From SIAJ01 sp036266155 (lineage in GTDB: Bacteria > Planctomycetota > Planctomycetia > Gemmatales > Gemmataceae): a stretch of 37,422 bases of DNA. Below, one piece after another: positions 1-8,411 of this stretch. The notes beneath the pieces were generated by a model. That model searched no databases, was not told the origin of the DNA, and worked only from the letters and a program-made list of their open reading frames with translations. Every line of letters begins with the position of its first letter. Position 1 is the stretch's first letter. The position numbers and the translations under genes are program-made. The DNA is taken from positions 1 through 37,422 of the forward strand of contig DATANR010000208.1 in NCBI GenBank assembly GCA_036266155.1, given 5' to 3'.

Positions 1-119
1 TGATGGTGGCAAACTTGCCGCAAAACGAGCATACTGTCATCATGGCATCCGCTTTCGGAATGGCTGCTTGGTAACAACCATTTTGCAAAGTCGGATGCCA
101 TTTCTTCCCTTCATGGGCG

Positions 120-134
120 GTGGGCGAAGCCCAC
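120..134. other. Short perfect hairpin upstream of fmt
   Basis: GTGGGC-GAA-GCCCAC forms a perfect 6-bp stem with a 3-nt loop, 17 nt before the fmt start codon. It would fold in the fmt leader transcript if transcription starts upstream of it. The rest of bases 1-150 shows no gene I can support. It could be a 5' UTR structure, the end of an upstream terminator, or a single palindromic repeat unit. Confidence 0.35.
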
Positions 135-150
135 GTTAAGAGTATCCGCC

Positions 151-1152
151 ATGCGCATAGTCATGATGGGCACCGGCACCTTCGCGGAGCCGACGCTGGA
201 GGCGTTGTTGGCCGGCCCGGATTTCCTCGTCGGCGTCTTCACGCAGCCGGACCGCGAAGGCGTGCAGAAACGCGGCAGCACGCGCCAGGTCGGCCGGGGG
301 ATGAAGGAAATCGCGGCCGAGAAAGGCGTGCCTGTCTTCCAGCCGGCGAGCGTCAACTCCCCCGAAGGCGTCGCGATGCTCCGCGGCTTGAGCCCGGACC
401 TGCTCGTCGTCGCGGCGTATGGTCAGATTCTCTCGAAGGAAGCCCTCGCGATTCCAACGCAAGGCGCCATCAACGTCCACGGCTCCCTGTTGCCGAAATA
501 CCGGGGTGCGGCGCCTGTGGCCCGGGCGATCCTGAACGGCGAAACCGAAACGGGCGTGACGATCATCCGCATGTCGGCCGGTCTCGACGCGGGCGAGATG
601 CTGGCGAAGGAGAGCATTCCCATTGCCGATGAGACAGCCGGCGAACTGGAGGCGAAGCTGGCCCCGATCGGCTCTCGACTTGCGCTGCAGACGATTGCGC
701 GAATGAAAGCTGGTCCGATCACCGGCGAAAAGCAGGACCTGGCGCTCGTCACGAAAGCGCCAAAGTTGACGAAGGAGATGGGGTTGATTGACTGGTCGAA
801 GCCGGCCGAACAAGTGTGTCGTCAAGTGCGAGCCATGCAGCCTTGGCCGACGGCGTACACGTACTTGCACCGGCCGGGGAAGGTGCCGCTACGGGCGATC
901 ATCTACTCGGCGGTCGAATACCCGGTACGATGCGATCCCCGGTTGCAACCTGGTACGCCTATCAGAGAGTGGCACCGCGACCCCGGAGAGTTGTTCATCG
1001 CCGTGGCCGAAGAACTGCCCGGCGAGGAACGCGGGGTGGTGCAAATTCTCGAACTACAACCCGCCGGCAAGAAACGCATGACCGCCGAGGAGTTCCTGCG
1101 TGGCTATCCACTCAAAGATGGCGACCGTTTTGGCCCCGAAACTCCAATCTAA
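151..1152 (+). CDS. fmt: Methionyl-tRNA formyltransferase
   Basis: Transfers a formyl group from 10-formyltetrahydrofolate to the amino group of Met-tRNA(fMet) in the cytoplasm, producing the initiator tRNA. The 333-residue product begins MRIVMMGTGTFAEPTLEALL, the usual Rossmann start of the family. The formyltransferase signature INVHGSLLPKYRGAAP lies near residue 110, holding the catalytic Asn and His; the catalytic Asp is in the following GLDAGEM. The C-terminal OB-fold domain is present, seen in 'LTKEMGLIDWSKPAEQVCRQVRAMQPWP' only in part here: LTKEMGLIDWSKPAEQV, then AMQPWPTAYT. Length is slightly above the usual 310-320 residues. The ATG at 151 gives the normal N-terminus. miaB follows 68 bp downstream on the same strand and may be co-transcribed. 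Confidence 0.96.
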   Translation: MRIVMMGTGTFAEPTLEALLAGPDFLVGVFTQPDREGVQKRGSTRQVGRGMKEIAAEKGVPVFQPASVNSPEGVAMLRGLSPDLLVVAAYGQILSKEALAIPTQGAINVHGSLLPKYRGAAPVARAILNGETETGVTIIRMSAGLDAGEMLAKESIPIADETAGELEAKLAPIGSRLALQTIARMKAGPITGEKQDLALVTKAPKLTKEMGLIDWSKPAEQVCRQVRAMQPWPTAYTYLHRPGKVPLRAIIYSAVEYPVRCDPRLQPGTPIREWHRDPGELFIAVAEELPGEERGVVQILELQPAGKKRMTAEEFLRGYPLKDGDRFGPETPI

Positions 1153-1220
1153 TTTGCTACCATAACGAATTGCCTCATTCAGAACCGGCCCGGGCTCATA
1201 CCCGGTCCCCGGAACCTTCC

Positions 1221-2687
1221 ATGCAAACCGACACGAAGACTCTCTTCATCGAAACCGTCGGCTGCCAGATGAACGTGCTCGATAGTGAGCTGGTCGTCGG
1301 CAGTTTGCGGCGGCAGGGATACGAACTCGTTCACGAGCCGACGGCGGCCGACGTCGTACTCTTCAATACGTGCTCCGTTCGCGAACATGCCGAGGAGAAA
1401 ATCTACTCCGCCCTCGGCCGCCTGCGAACGCACAAGCAGCGGAACCCCGACATCGTCGTCGGCGTGCTCGGTTGCATGGCGCAGAAGGACCAAGAGGAAG
1501 TTCGTCGCCGGGCCCCGCACGTCGACATGGTCGTCGGCACCGGGCAGCTTGCCCGCGTTCCAGAACTCGTTGCCGAGGTGCAGAAGACGCGCAAGCCGCA
1601 ATACGCGTTGAGCCTCGGCCGAGCCGACGGCGGCAAGAACGAAGTGACCGCGAGTTTCGAGAGTTTCGATCCGCCGCGCGATGCGAGCATGCGGCCGACG
1701 CCGTTCCAGGCCTACGTCCGCATCCAGATCGGCTGCGATAAGTTCTGCACCTATTGCGTCGTTCCAACCACGCGCGGGCCGGAGCAGAGCCGGCATCCGG
1801 ATCACATCGTCGCCGAGTGCCGGCAGCTTGCCAATGAAGGGTGCAAGGAAGTCACGCTCATCGGTCAGACCGTCAACAGCTACAAGTTCGACCACGGCGA
1901 CGGACGCCGCTCGCGGCTGAGCGACCTGCTCACGCACATCCACGACATCGCCGGAATCGAGCGCATCAAGTTCGTCACTAATTTTCCCAAGGACATGACC
2001 GACGACCTGCTCGATGTCGTCCGCGAACTGCCGAAGGCCATGAAGTACCTGCACGTGCCGGTGCAATCCGGCTGCGACGAGGTTCTCAAACGCATGAAGC
2101 GCCTATACACGGTCGCCTCGTACCGCGAGATGCTGCACCGTTGCCGCGAAAAGGTGCCGGGCGTCGCCATCAGTAGTGACTTCATCGTCGGCTTCTGCGG
2201 CGAGACCGAGGAGTCGTTCCAGTTGACGATGGACCTCGTGCGCGAAGCGAAATTCAAGAACAGCTTCATCTTCAAATACAGCCCGCGACCCGGCACCAAG
2301 GCCGACGACATGTTCCCCGACGATGTGCCGGAAGAAGTGAAGAAGCGGCGCAACAACGATTTGTTGATGGTGCAGAACGCCAACAGTTTGAATGAACACA
2401 AGTCAAGGATCGGCGAGACCGCGACCGTACTCGTCGAAGGCCCGAGCAAAATCGGCGAGCGCCAGCCGGCCGGCGGCGTGCGGCAACTGACCGGCCGCAC
2501 GATGGCCGACCATATTGTCGTCTTCGACGGCCACGATCGGTTGATCGGCCGGACGCTCAACGTGCACATTCTGGAGGCGAGTCCGTTCACCCTCTATGGC
2601 GACGCACAGACTGGCGAGGTCTCCGGTAGATCATTGACTCCAAGAATCGTTCCAGCGAAGCTGCGGATGACGCTGCCAATCGTTTAA
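1221..2687 (+). CDS. miaB: tRNA-2-methylthio-N6-dimethylallyladenosine synthase
   Basis: Radical-SAM methylthiotransferase that adds the 2-methylthio group to i6A37 of tRNAs. The product is 488 residues. The N-terminal UPF0004 domain carries three cluster cysteines: Cys15 in ETVGCQMNVLDSE, Cys51 in FNTCSVREHAEEK and Cys85 in LGCMAQ. The radical-SAM CxxxCxxC motif is GCDKFCTYC (Cys172, Cys176, Cys179). A TRAM-like C-terminal domain follows from about residue 400 (TATVLVEGPSK onward). The GCQMN.LDSE signature separates MiaB from MtaB and RimO. The frame is open far upstream to 816, but that part overlaps fmt and has no family similarity, so the ATG at 1221 is the start. Confidence 0.96.
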   Translation: MQTDTKTLFIETVGCQMNVLDSELVVGSLRRQGYELVHEPTAADVVLFNTCSVREHAEEKIYSALGRLRTHKQRNPDIVVGVLGCMAQKDQEEVRRRAPHVDMVVGTGQLARVPELVAEVQKTRKPQYALSLGRADGGKNEVTASFESFDPPRDASMRPTPFQAYVRIQIGCDKFCTYCVVPTTRGPEQSRHPDHIVAECRQLANEGCKEVTLIGQTVNSYKFDHGDGRRSRLSDLLTHIHDIAGIERIKFVTNFPKDMTDDLLDVVRELPKAMKYLHVPVQSGCDEVLKRMKRLYTVASYREMLHRCREKVPGVAISSDFIVGFCGETEESFQLTMDLVREAKFKNSFIFKYSPRPGTKADDMFPDDVPEEVKKRRNNDLLMVQNANSLNEHKSRIGETATVLVEGPSKIGERQPAGGVRQLTGRTMADHIVVFDGHDRLIGRTLNVHILEASPFTLYGDAQTGEVSGRSLTPRIVPAKLRMTLPIV

Positions 2688-2742
2688 GGCGCGACATAGA
2701 ATATCGCCGCGCTTAATTCACACTGCAACTGGATGCCACCCC

Positions 2743-5169
2743 ATGCCGCGCACGGATCGCCCTCGGGCACGTCGGATCAAGAAAACGCCCAAACTTTCCC
2801 GCCTCCAAAAGCCCGCGGACATGTCGCTCGAAGAGTGGCAAATTGAACTGCGTCGTCAGTTCGGCCGCGCGCAGAAGTTCCGGCTCAAGAACCTGGGCGA
2901 TCATCCAGCGCTGTCGGAGTTTCAGGTCACGAACCCGGCGAGCCGGAATAGTTACCGCGTCACCGTGCGCGGGACCGGTCCGGCGGACAACTCCTGTACG
3001 TGCCCCGACTACGCGACCAACACGCTTGGCACGTGTAAACACATCGAATTCACGCTCGCGAAGCTTATGCGGAAGCCCGAGGCGGTTCGGGCGCTGAAGA
3101 ACCACCACTGGCCGCCGACGAGCGAGATTCATCTTCAATATGGGGCCCAACGGCAGATTCGCTTTCGGCCTGGCGACAATTGCCCGGCCGAACTGGCGAA
3201 GCTTGCCAAGAGGTACTTTGGTGAGGATGGCTTGCTCGTCCCCGAGGCAGCTCCGCAGTTCGACGAGTTCCTGGCCGCTGCACGGGCAATTGAACCCGAC
3301 CTTCGCGTCGGCGACGATGTCTTCGCGTACCTGGCCGAACTGCGCGACGCGGAAGCACGAAAGCTGAAGGTGATCGAGGCGTTCCCTCGTGGCATCAAGA
3401 GCGCCGCGTTCAAGGACCTGCTTCAGGTGCCGCTGTACGACTATCAACGCGAAGGAGCGTTGTTCGCGGCTCGGACCGGCCGTTGTCTGATCGGCGACGA
3501 GATGGGCCTGGGCAAGACCGTTCAAGCCATCGCCGCGGCCGAGATCATGGCACGCCTGTTCGGCGTCGAGCGCGTGCTAATCGTTTGTCCCACGTCGCTC
3601 AAGCACCAGTGGCAACGCGAAATTAAGAAGTTCACTGGCAGGACCGCGGAAGTGATCGGCGGCCTGCGTCCAAGCCGGGTCATCGGCTTTGCCAGCCTGG
3701 AGCCGTTCTTCAAGATTACCAATTACGACACGGTGCATGCCGATCTCGACTTGATCGACGGTTGGGCCCCCGACCTCGTCATCCTCGACGAAGCGCAGCG
3801 GATCAAGAACTGGAGCACGCGTGTCGCTCGCAGCGTCAAGAAGATTCAGTCGCCTTACGCGATCGTGCTGACCGGCACGCCGCTGGAAAACCGGCTCGAA
3901 GAACTTGTCTCCATCGTTCAGTTCGTCGACCGCTATCGCCTCGGGCCGACGTTTCGGCTGCTTCACGACCATCAAAAGCTCGACGACGTTGGCAAAGTCG
4001 TCGGTTACAAGGAACTCGACAAGATCGGGCAAACGCTATCGCCGGTCCTACTGCGTCGTCAGAAGGACCAGGTGCTCGACCAATTGCCGGAGCGGATCGA
4101 CAACACGCTGTTTGTGCCGATGACGGAGTACCAGCGGGTTTTGCATACCGAGAACCAGGAAGTCGTCGCCCGCATCGTGCAGAAATGGCGGCGCTACAAA
4201 TTCCTGACCGAGGCGGACAAGCAACGGCTCATGATCGCGCTCCAGCGCATGCGGATGAGCTGCGACAATTCTTATCTGCTCGACGACAAGACGACCGACG
4301 GTTTGAAGCCAACCGAAGTGATGACCGTGCTCGGCGAACTGCTCGAACGGCCAGGCACGAAGGCGGTGATCTTCAGTCAGTGGCTGCGCATGCACGAGCT
4401 GTTGGTGGGCGAGGCCAAGAAGAAGGGCTGGGGCCATGTTCTGTTTCATGGCGGTGTACCGAGCAAGAAGCGTGGCGAACTAATCGAGCAATTCCGCAAT
4501 GACGACGATTGCCGGCTCTTCTTCTCGACCGATGCCGGCGGCGTCGGCTTGAATCTGCAATTCGCAGCGGTTGTCGTGAATGTCGACTTGCCTTGGAACC
4601 CGGCCGTGCTCGAACAGCGGATCGGCCGCGTACATCGCCTCGGCCAGAAGCAGCCGGTGCGCGTCGTCAATTTTGTGGCCAAGGGGACGATCGAGGAGGG
4701 CATGCTCGCCCTGCTCAAGTTCAAGAAATCGCTCTTCGCAGGCGTGCTCGACGGCGGTGAATCCGAAGTGTCGATGGGCGGCAGCCGGCTCACGAAGTTC
4801 ATGGAGACGGTCGAGGCAGCCTCCGCACAAATTCCGGCGGCGGCGCAAACCGAGGCCGAGGAAGCCAAGGAAGCCCGCCGCGAATTGGCGCCGGCGAAGG
4901 TCGACAAGGGCGAACGCAAATCGGATGAAACCAGTGCGCTCGCAAGGCCAGCCGCCGACCCGTGGAGCGGTCTGCTCCAGGCCGGAATGGCGCTCGCTCA
5001 ACAGTTTTCCGAATCTTCGAAGACTGGCCCAACCGCCGACGGTCTCGTCCGCCGCGACGAACGCACGGGCGAAACCTACCTGCGGCTGCCAGTCCCATCG
5101 CCGGAGATGGTGCAGCAGGCCCTGCAGATGGTGAGCGGTTTGTTGCAATCGTTGCAGAAGCCAAGATAG
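2743..5169 (+). CDS. SNF2-family helicase with N-terminal SWIM zinc finger
   Basis: Probable DNA-dependent ATPase/translocase of the Snf2 (RapA/HepA-like) group, 808 residues. Residues 85-100 contain a SWIM zinc finger, CxCx10CxH (Cys85, Cys87, Cys98, His100), expected to bind nucleic acid or protein. The ATPase core begins near 230: LYDYQREGA (Q motif), GDEMGLGKT at 251-259 (Walker A), and DEAQ at 349-352 (Walker B). The second RecA lobe has VIFSQWLRMHELL, STDAGGVGLNLQ and the arginine-finger motif VI, EQRIGRVHRLGQ. About 130 charged, Ala-rich residues follow the helicase core. The start ATG lies 55 bp after miaB and gives a basic N-terminus. Partner and biological role cannot be read from the sequence; transcription recycling or DNA repair are the usual roles in this group. 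Confidence 0.9.
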   Translation: MPRTDRPRARRIKKTPKLSRLQKPADMSLEEWQIELRRQFGRAQKFRLKNLGDHPALSEFQVTNPASRNSYRVTVRGTGPADNSCTCPDYATNTLGTCKHIEFTLAKLMRKPEAVRALKNHHWPPTSEIHLQYGAQRQIRFRPGDNCPAELAKLAKRYFGEDGLLVPEAAPQFDEFLAAARAIEPDLRVGDDVFAYLAELRDAEARKLKVIEAFPRGIKSAAFKDLLQVPLYDYQREGALFAARTGRCLIGDEMGLGKTVQAIAAAEIMARLFGVERVLIVCPTSLKHQWQREIKKFTGRTAEVIGGLRPSRVIGFASLEPFFKITNYDTVHADLDLIDGWAPDLVILDEAQRIKNWSTRVARSVKKIQSPYAIVLTGTPLENRLEELVSIVQFVDRYRLGPTFRLLHDHQKLDDVGKVVGYKELDKIGQTLSPVLLRRQKDQVLDQLPERIDNTLFVPMTEYQRVLHTENQEVVARIVQKWRRYKFLTEADKQRLMIALQRMRMSCDNSYLLDDKTTDGLKPTEVMTVLGELLERPGTKAVIFSQWLRMHELLVGEAKKKGWGHVLFHGGVPSKKRGELIEQFRNDDDCRLFFSTDAGGVGLNLQFAAVVVNVDLPWNPAVLEQRIGRVHRLGQKQPVRVVNFVAKGTIEEGMLALLKFKKSLFAGVLDGGESEVSMGGSRLTKFMETVEAASAQIPAAAQTEAEEAKEARRELAPAKVDKGERKSDETSALARPAADPWSGLLQAGMALAQQFSESSKTGPTADGLVRRDERTGETYLRLPVPSPEMVQQALQMVSGLLQSLQKPR

Positions 5170-5223
5170 CAGTTCCGGATTCGTTGCATTCATTTCAAGC
5201 AAGGCAATTTCAAAGGGCGCCAA

Positions 5224-5264
5224 TCAAAGAGCGCCACGGGGTTATAGGGGTTGGCGCTCTTTGA
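5224..5264 (+). terminator. Hairpin terminator after the SNF2 gene
   Basis: A perfect 13-bp inverted repeat (TCAAAGAGCGCCA / TGGCGCTCTTTGA) encloses a 15-nt loop, 55 bp beyond the SNF2 stop codon. No clean T-tract follows, so it may act as a processing or stabilising hairpin instead of a full intrinsic terminator. The rest of 5170-5526 shows no coding region I can support and presumably holds the promoter of the WD40 gene at 5527. Confidence 0.5.
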
Positions 5265-5526
5265 CTTGACCAACCGACGCATTTCACATCCTGATCGACA
5301 TTTGCGTCGATTGTGAGAGCCCGAAAAAGTGGTGCAACAAGGTGGCGCCAAAATGGTCGAAGTTGACGGCGCATGGCCGCACGATACTCGCGCCGATCGG
5401 GGAGTACCGTCGTCGCGTTCACCAGGACGGAAGTGGCATCAACACAGCGAACCAATTCGCGCCAACCACTTCCATTTGATTGCGTTGTGACGGTATCATC
5501 GGGTGCCGTCCCCACCAGGCTTCGCC

Positions 5527-7947
5527 ATGACCCGCCTCATCGCTCTCCTGGCTCTCTCCGCTCCGCACATGGATCAGTTCGGCGACCCGTTGCCGGAAGG
5601 GGCGATCGTCCGGTTTGGCACGGTGCGCAATTGCGTCGGGTCCGAACGCGTGCGCTATTCCCACGCCCTGTCGCCGGACGGCAAGTTCCTCGCCGTCGAA
5701 GGTCCCCTCGGCCTCACTCTTTGGAATGTCGACACCGGTCGCATCGCGTATAGCTGGCCGCCCTACCTGCCCGCAAAAGACGCGCACAGGTTCGGGCTCT
5801 GCTTTTCTCCGGATGGCGACGCACTGTTTCGGCTAACGGGTCGGTTCGTCACACTTTGGCAACTGGCCACCGGAAAAGCACTCTTCGCAGTCGAACTCCA
5901 TGCGGAAGACGAAGGCGACTCGATCGTCGTTGGGCCGGGAAAAGATCAGATCCTGGTGACCGATCAACGACACGCCCGGGCGTGGACGCTCGATGCCCAC
6001 ACCGGCAAGGTGATCCGAAGGACGGCTTTTCCGGAAAAGCATTCGCGTCTCATCCCCGCGGGCAACCGCATCCTCGGTCGCGCCGAACAGAACTGGAGCC
6101 TTCTCGACGTTGAGTCGGGCAACGTTCGCGTGCATTTCGATGACATTTTTTCATCGATGGATGCTGTCGCAGCCTTTGCACCCGACGGCGAACGAGTCTT
6201 CCACCTCACGGAAACCGGTCGGCTCCGGACTCTGGATTGCAATACCGGCAAGACGCTCGAAAATCTGGACGCGCCGAAGAACTGGCCGGGCGCCGGCCGG
6301 CCGCGCCTGGCTCTCGCTACTGATGCCGCGATCGCGTACATGGCGCAGGGCGACGACGTCGTTCATCGACGCGACGTGAAGGCTGGCAAGTGGCTTCCCC
6401 CGATCGAGAACATCTCGGCGGCCGAATTGCTCGTTCACCCGGACGGCAAACGCCTGCTGGCCATCGGGTCCGACGGCGTCCTCCGTCGATTCGATCTGAC
6501 GGCGCTCAAGGAATTGCCGGCGGAACGGAGTTTTTCCGATCCCGTATTCGCGCAACCGTCGCCCGATGGCAAGCGCGTGCTCATCGACTTTGGCCCAATG
6601 GGTCGGAGCAACAATCTGCATCTGTTCGAAGCCACGGGTAAACCAATTTGGACAACGAAGGTCAACCTGCCCGATTGGGGATTGCCGCGCTGGAGTGGGG
6701 ACGGCCACTGGTTGGCGTGCATTCGACGCGACCGGATCATCGTCCGCGATGCGAAGACCGGCGCGGCCCTCCGAACCATCGACACACCAACGAAGGGGTC
6801 CGATTTCGACGACCGCACCATCGCACTGCCCAAAAGCGATCGTCTCATCACGACGCTGGACATGGGAAGGGTCGGCGTCGCCACGGACCTGAGGACAGGG
6901 AAAATTGCATACCAGGGAGACTTCGGCGGAGGCCGGGCGATTGGCCTGTTCCCCGATGGACGTCGGCTGTTGTTCTTGGGCCGAAATGACCTCCTTCTGC
7001 AATTTGACCTGATGGACGGTACGCTGCTCAACAATTCCCAGGTCGACAGGACGCCGATCACGACTGGAGCGGTGGCACTGGGACTTAGTCCGGATGGCTC
7101 GTTCCTACTAACGTGGGATGGGGACGCGAAAGAGGACGACGCTTCTTCGCGTCACTACCTGGGCATCTATCGCGATGTGCGAACCGGCGTCGGCCAGATG
7201 CGCCTCGATCCAAAATGCAATGGTCGCTTCGAATGGGCTTTCAGTCCGGACGGCTTAACGGTGGCGCTCGGCACGCAGCTCGGCGACCTCCGACTTTTCG
7301 ACGTTGCGACCGGCCTCGAACTCGACCGGTGGCAGGGGCACCGCGATGAAATTGTCTCCGTCCAATTTCTGGGATCGGGTCGGGTGATTACCGGATCAGC
7401 CGATCAGACCGCCTTGCTTTGGAATGTTCGGCCCAGGCAACGACTGACGAAGCCCGCGTGGGAGGCTCTGTGCGGCGCCGATGCCAAAGAAGCTCGATGC
7501 GCAATCTGGGCGCTTGCGGAAGACCCAAAGGGCCCGGAGTTGTTGCGTGAGCGCATGGCCGGGTTCGGCCGAATACCGGTCGAGCGCATACGGCAACTAC
7601 TCGCCGACCTTGGCGCCGATCGGTATGTGGTACGGGAGCAAGCCTTCCGGTCCCTGGCAGAATTCGGCAATGCGGTCGAGGCCGAACTCAAGCAGACCCA
7701 CCAGTACACCGAATCCGCGGAAGTTCGCGCCCGGCTGGACGCACTCCTTGCGAAGCTCACCTGGGAAAGATCGCCGCCCGATTGGGCTCGCTTGCGCGCT
7801 GTTGCCGCGATGGAATTGGCCGGCACGGCCGACGCCCGCAAGCTGCTTGCCGAATGGGCCGGCGGCGCTTCGAGAGCACGATTGACAATGGACGCCAAGG
7901 CGGCGCTCGGTCGACTGGACGTCTCAAGCAATCGACAAGCAAAGTGA
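5527..7947 (+). CDS. Large WD40-repeat protein, planctomycete type (paralog 1)
   Basis: An 806-residue protein of unknown function. It starts with a short hydrophobic stretch (MTRLIALLALSA), possibly a short signal peptide, followed by QFGDPLPEGAIVRFGTVR, a sequence typical of planctomycete WD40 proteins. The bulk is degenerate WD40/YVTN-type beta-propeller repeats marked by 'SPDGK' and 'LWD/LWN' units such as HALSPDGKFLAVEG and GSADQTALLWNVRP. The last 170 residues are helical (LWEALCGADAKEA-type, then DLGADRYVVREQAFRSLAEFG), a HEAT-like tail often seen at the end of these proteins. Met at 5527 is preferred over 5503 because the paralog at 9829 starts with the same MTRLIALLAL. The protein is likely exported or envelope associated (inference). 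Confidence 0.85.
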   Translation: MTRLIALLALSAPHMDQFGDPLPEGAIVRFGTVRNCVGSERVRYSHALSPDGKFLAVEGPLGLTLWNVDTGRIAYSWPPYLPAKDAHRFGLCFSPDGDALFRLTGRFVTLWQLATGKALFAVELHAEDEGDSIVVGPGKDQILVTDQRHARAWTLDAHTGKVIRRTAFPEKHSRLIPAGNRILGRAEQNWSLLDVESGNVRVHFDDIFSSMDAVAAFAPDGERVFHLTETGRLRTLDCNTGKTLENLDAPKNWPGAGRPRLALATDAAIAYMAQGDDVVHRRDVKAGKWLPPIENISAAELLVHPDGKRLLAIGSDGVLRRFDLTALKELPAERSFSDPVFAQPSPDGKRVLIDFGPMGRSNNLHLFEATGKPIWTTKVNLPDWGLPRWSGDGHWLACIRRDRIIVRDAKTGAALRTIDTPTKGSDFDDRTIALPKSDRLITTLDMGRVGVATDLRTGKIAYQGDFGGGRAIGLFPDGRRLLFLGRNDLLLQFDLMDGTLLNNSQVDRTPITTGAVALGLSPDGSFLLTWDGDAKEDDASSRHYLGIYRDVRTGVGQMRLDPKCNGRFEWAFSPDGLTVALGTQLGDLRLFDVATGLELDRWQGHRDEIVSVQFLGSGRVITGSADQTALLWNVRPRQRLTKPAWEALCGADAKEARCAIWALAEDPKGPELLRERMAGFGRIPVERIRQLLADLGADRYVVREQAFRSLAEFGNAVEAELKQTHQYTESAEVRARLDALLAKLTWERSPPDWARLRAVAAMELAGTADARKLLAEWAGGASRARLTMDAKAALGRLDVSSNRQAK

Positions 7948-7960
7948 TGGGTTCGGGCTC

Positions 7961-8000
7961 CCTCTCCCCCGCTTCGGGGGAGAGAGTTGGGGTGAGGGGG
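7961..8000. repeat. C/G-rich hairpin repeat, left member of an inverted pair
   Basis: CTCTCCCCC-GCTTC-GGGGGAGAG makes a 9-bp stem, followed by AGTTGGGGTGAGGGGG. A near-identical unit lies in reverse orientation at 8287-8330. This is a dispersed intergenic repeat located 14 bp after the stop codon of the WD40 gene, so it may also help end that transcript. Confidence 0.75.
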
Positions 8001-8058
8001 GGCCTCCAATATTGAGAAACCTCGTTCTTGACCCGGCGAGCCTTAACCCCCTGACCCC

Positions 8059-8283
8059 CAACGCCGTGAAGGATTTTTCGCCGGAGTTTCCCGGTTTTTT
8101 TTGCCCCGAAGGGGCTCGGCAGCAACGCCCTAGGTATCGGGATCGCATTAGCTCGCTGAGCCGGGCGGCCGCACGCCTTCAGCGTGCAAATGCTGGTTGT
8201 GCGTCACAATTCCCAGGGCGTTGCCCTGGGCTGTCCTGCCGAGCCCCTTCGGGGCGAAACGCCGGTTAGAATCGTTAACGGCG
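8059..8283. repeat. MITE-like element with nested palindromes, copy 1
   Basis: About 225 bp, starting with CAACGCCGTGAAGGATT at 8059-8075 and ending with an imperfect inverted copy at about 8270-8283. Inside are a degenerate GCCCCGAAGGGGC module at 8103-8141, a GCACGCCTTCAGCGTGC hairpin at about 8171-8187, and an inverted module at 8212-8256. The interior matches copy 2 at 26527-26783 in the same order, including GCGGCCGCACGCCTTCAGCG and the long stretch around TGTCCTGCCGAGCCCCTTCG. It has no coding potential. It is therefore a dispersed non-autonomous element; the mobiliser is unknown, but the Y1 transposase relic at 25906 is a candidate. Confidence 0.75.
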
Positions 8284-8286
8284 ATG

Positions 8287-8330
8287 CCCCTCACCCCAAC
8301 CCCTCTCCCCCGAAGCGGGGGAGAGGGGAG
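8287..8330. repeat. C/G-rich hairpin repeat, right member of an inverted pair
   Basis: CCCCTCACCCCAACCCCTCT followed by CCCCCGAAGCGGGGGAGAGGGG is the reverse complement of the unit at 7961-8000. The pair encloses the MITE-like element. Between 8331 and 8411 I see no feature. The whole 7948-8411 gap is therefore mostly repeats. Confidence 0.75.
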
Positions 8331-8411
8331 TAAATCCATAACCGTGGTAGCGACTCCCATGACACGCCTCATCGCGGCGAGCACCGCAATCAACGTCGCC
8401 GCCGGCGTTCG

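Noticed and set aside
816..1220. Upstream extension of the miaB frame
   Set aside because: It overlaps fmt in another frame and adds 135 Arg-rich residues that the MiaB family does not have.
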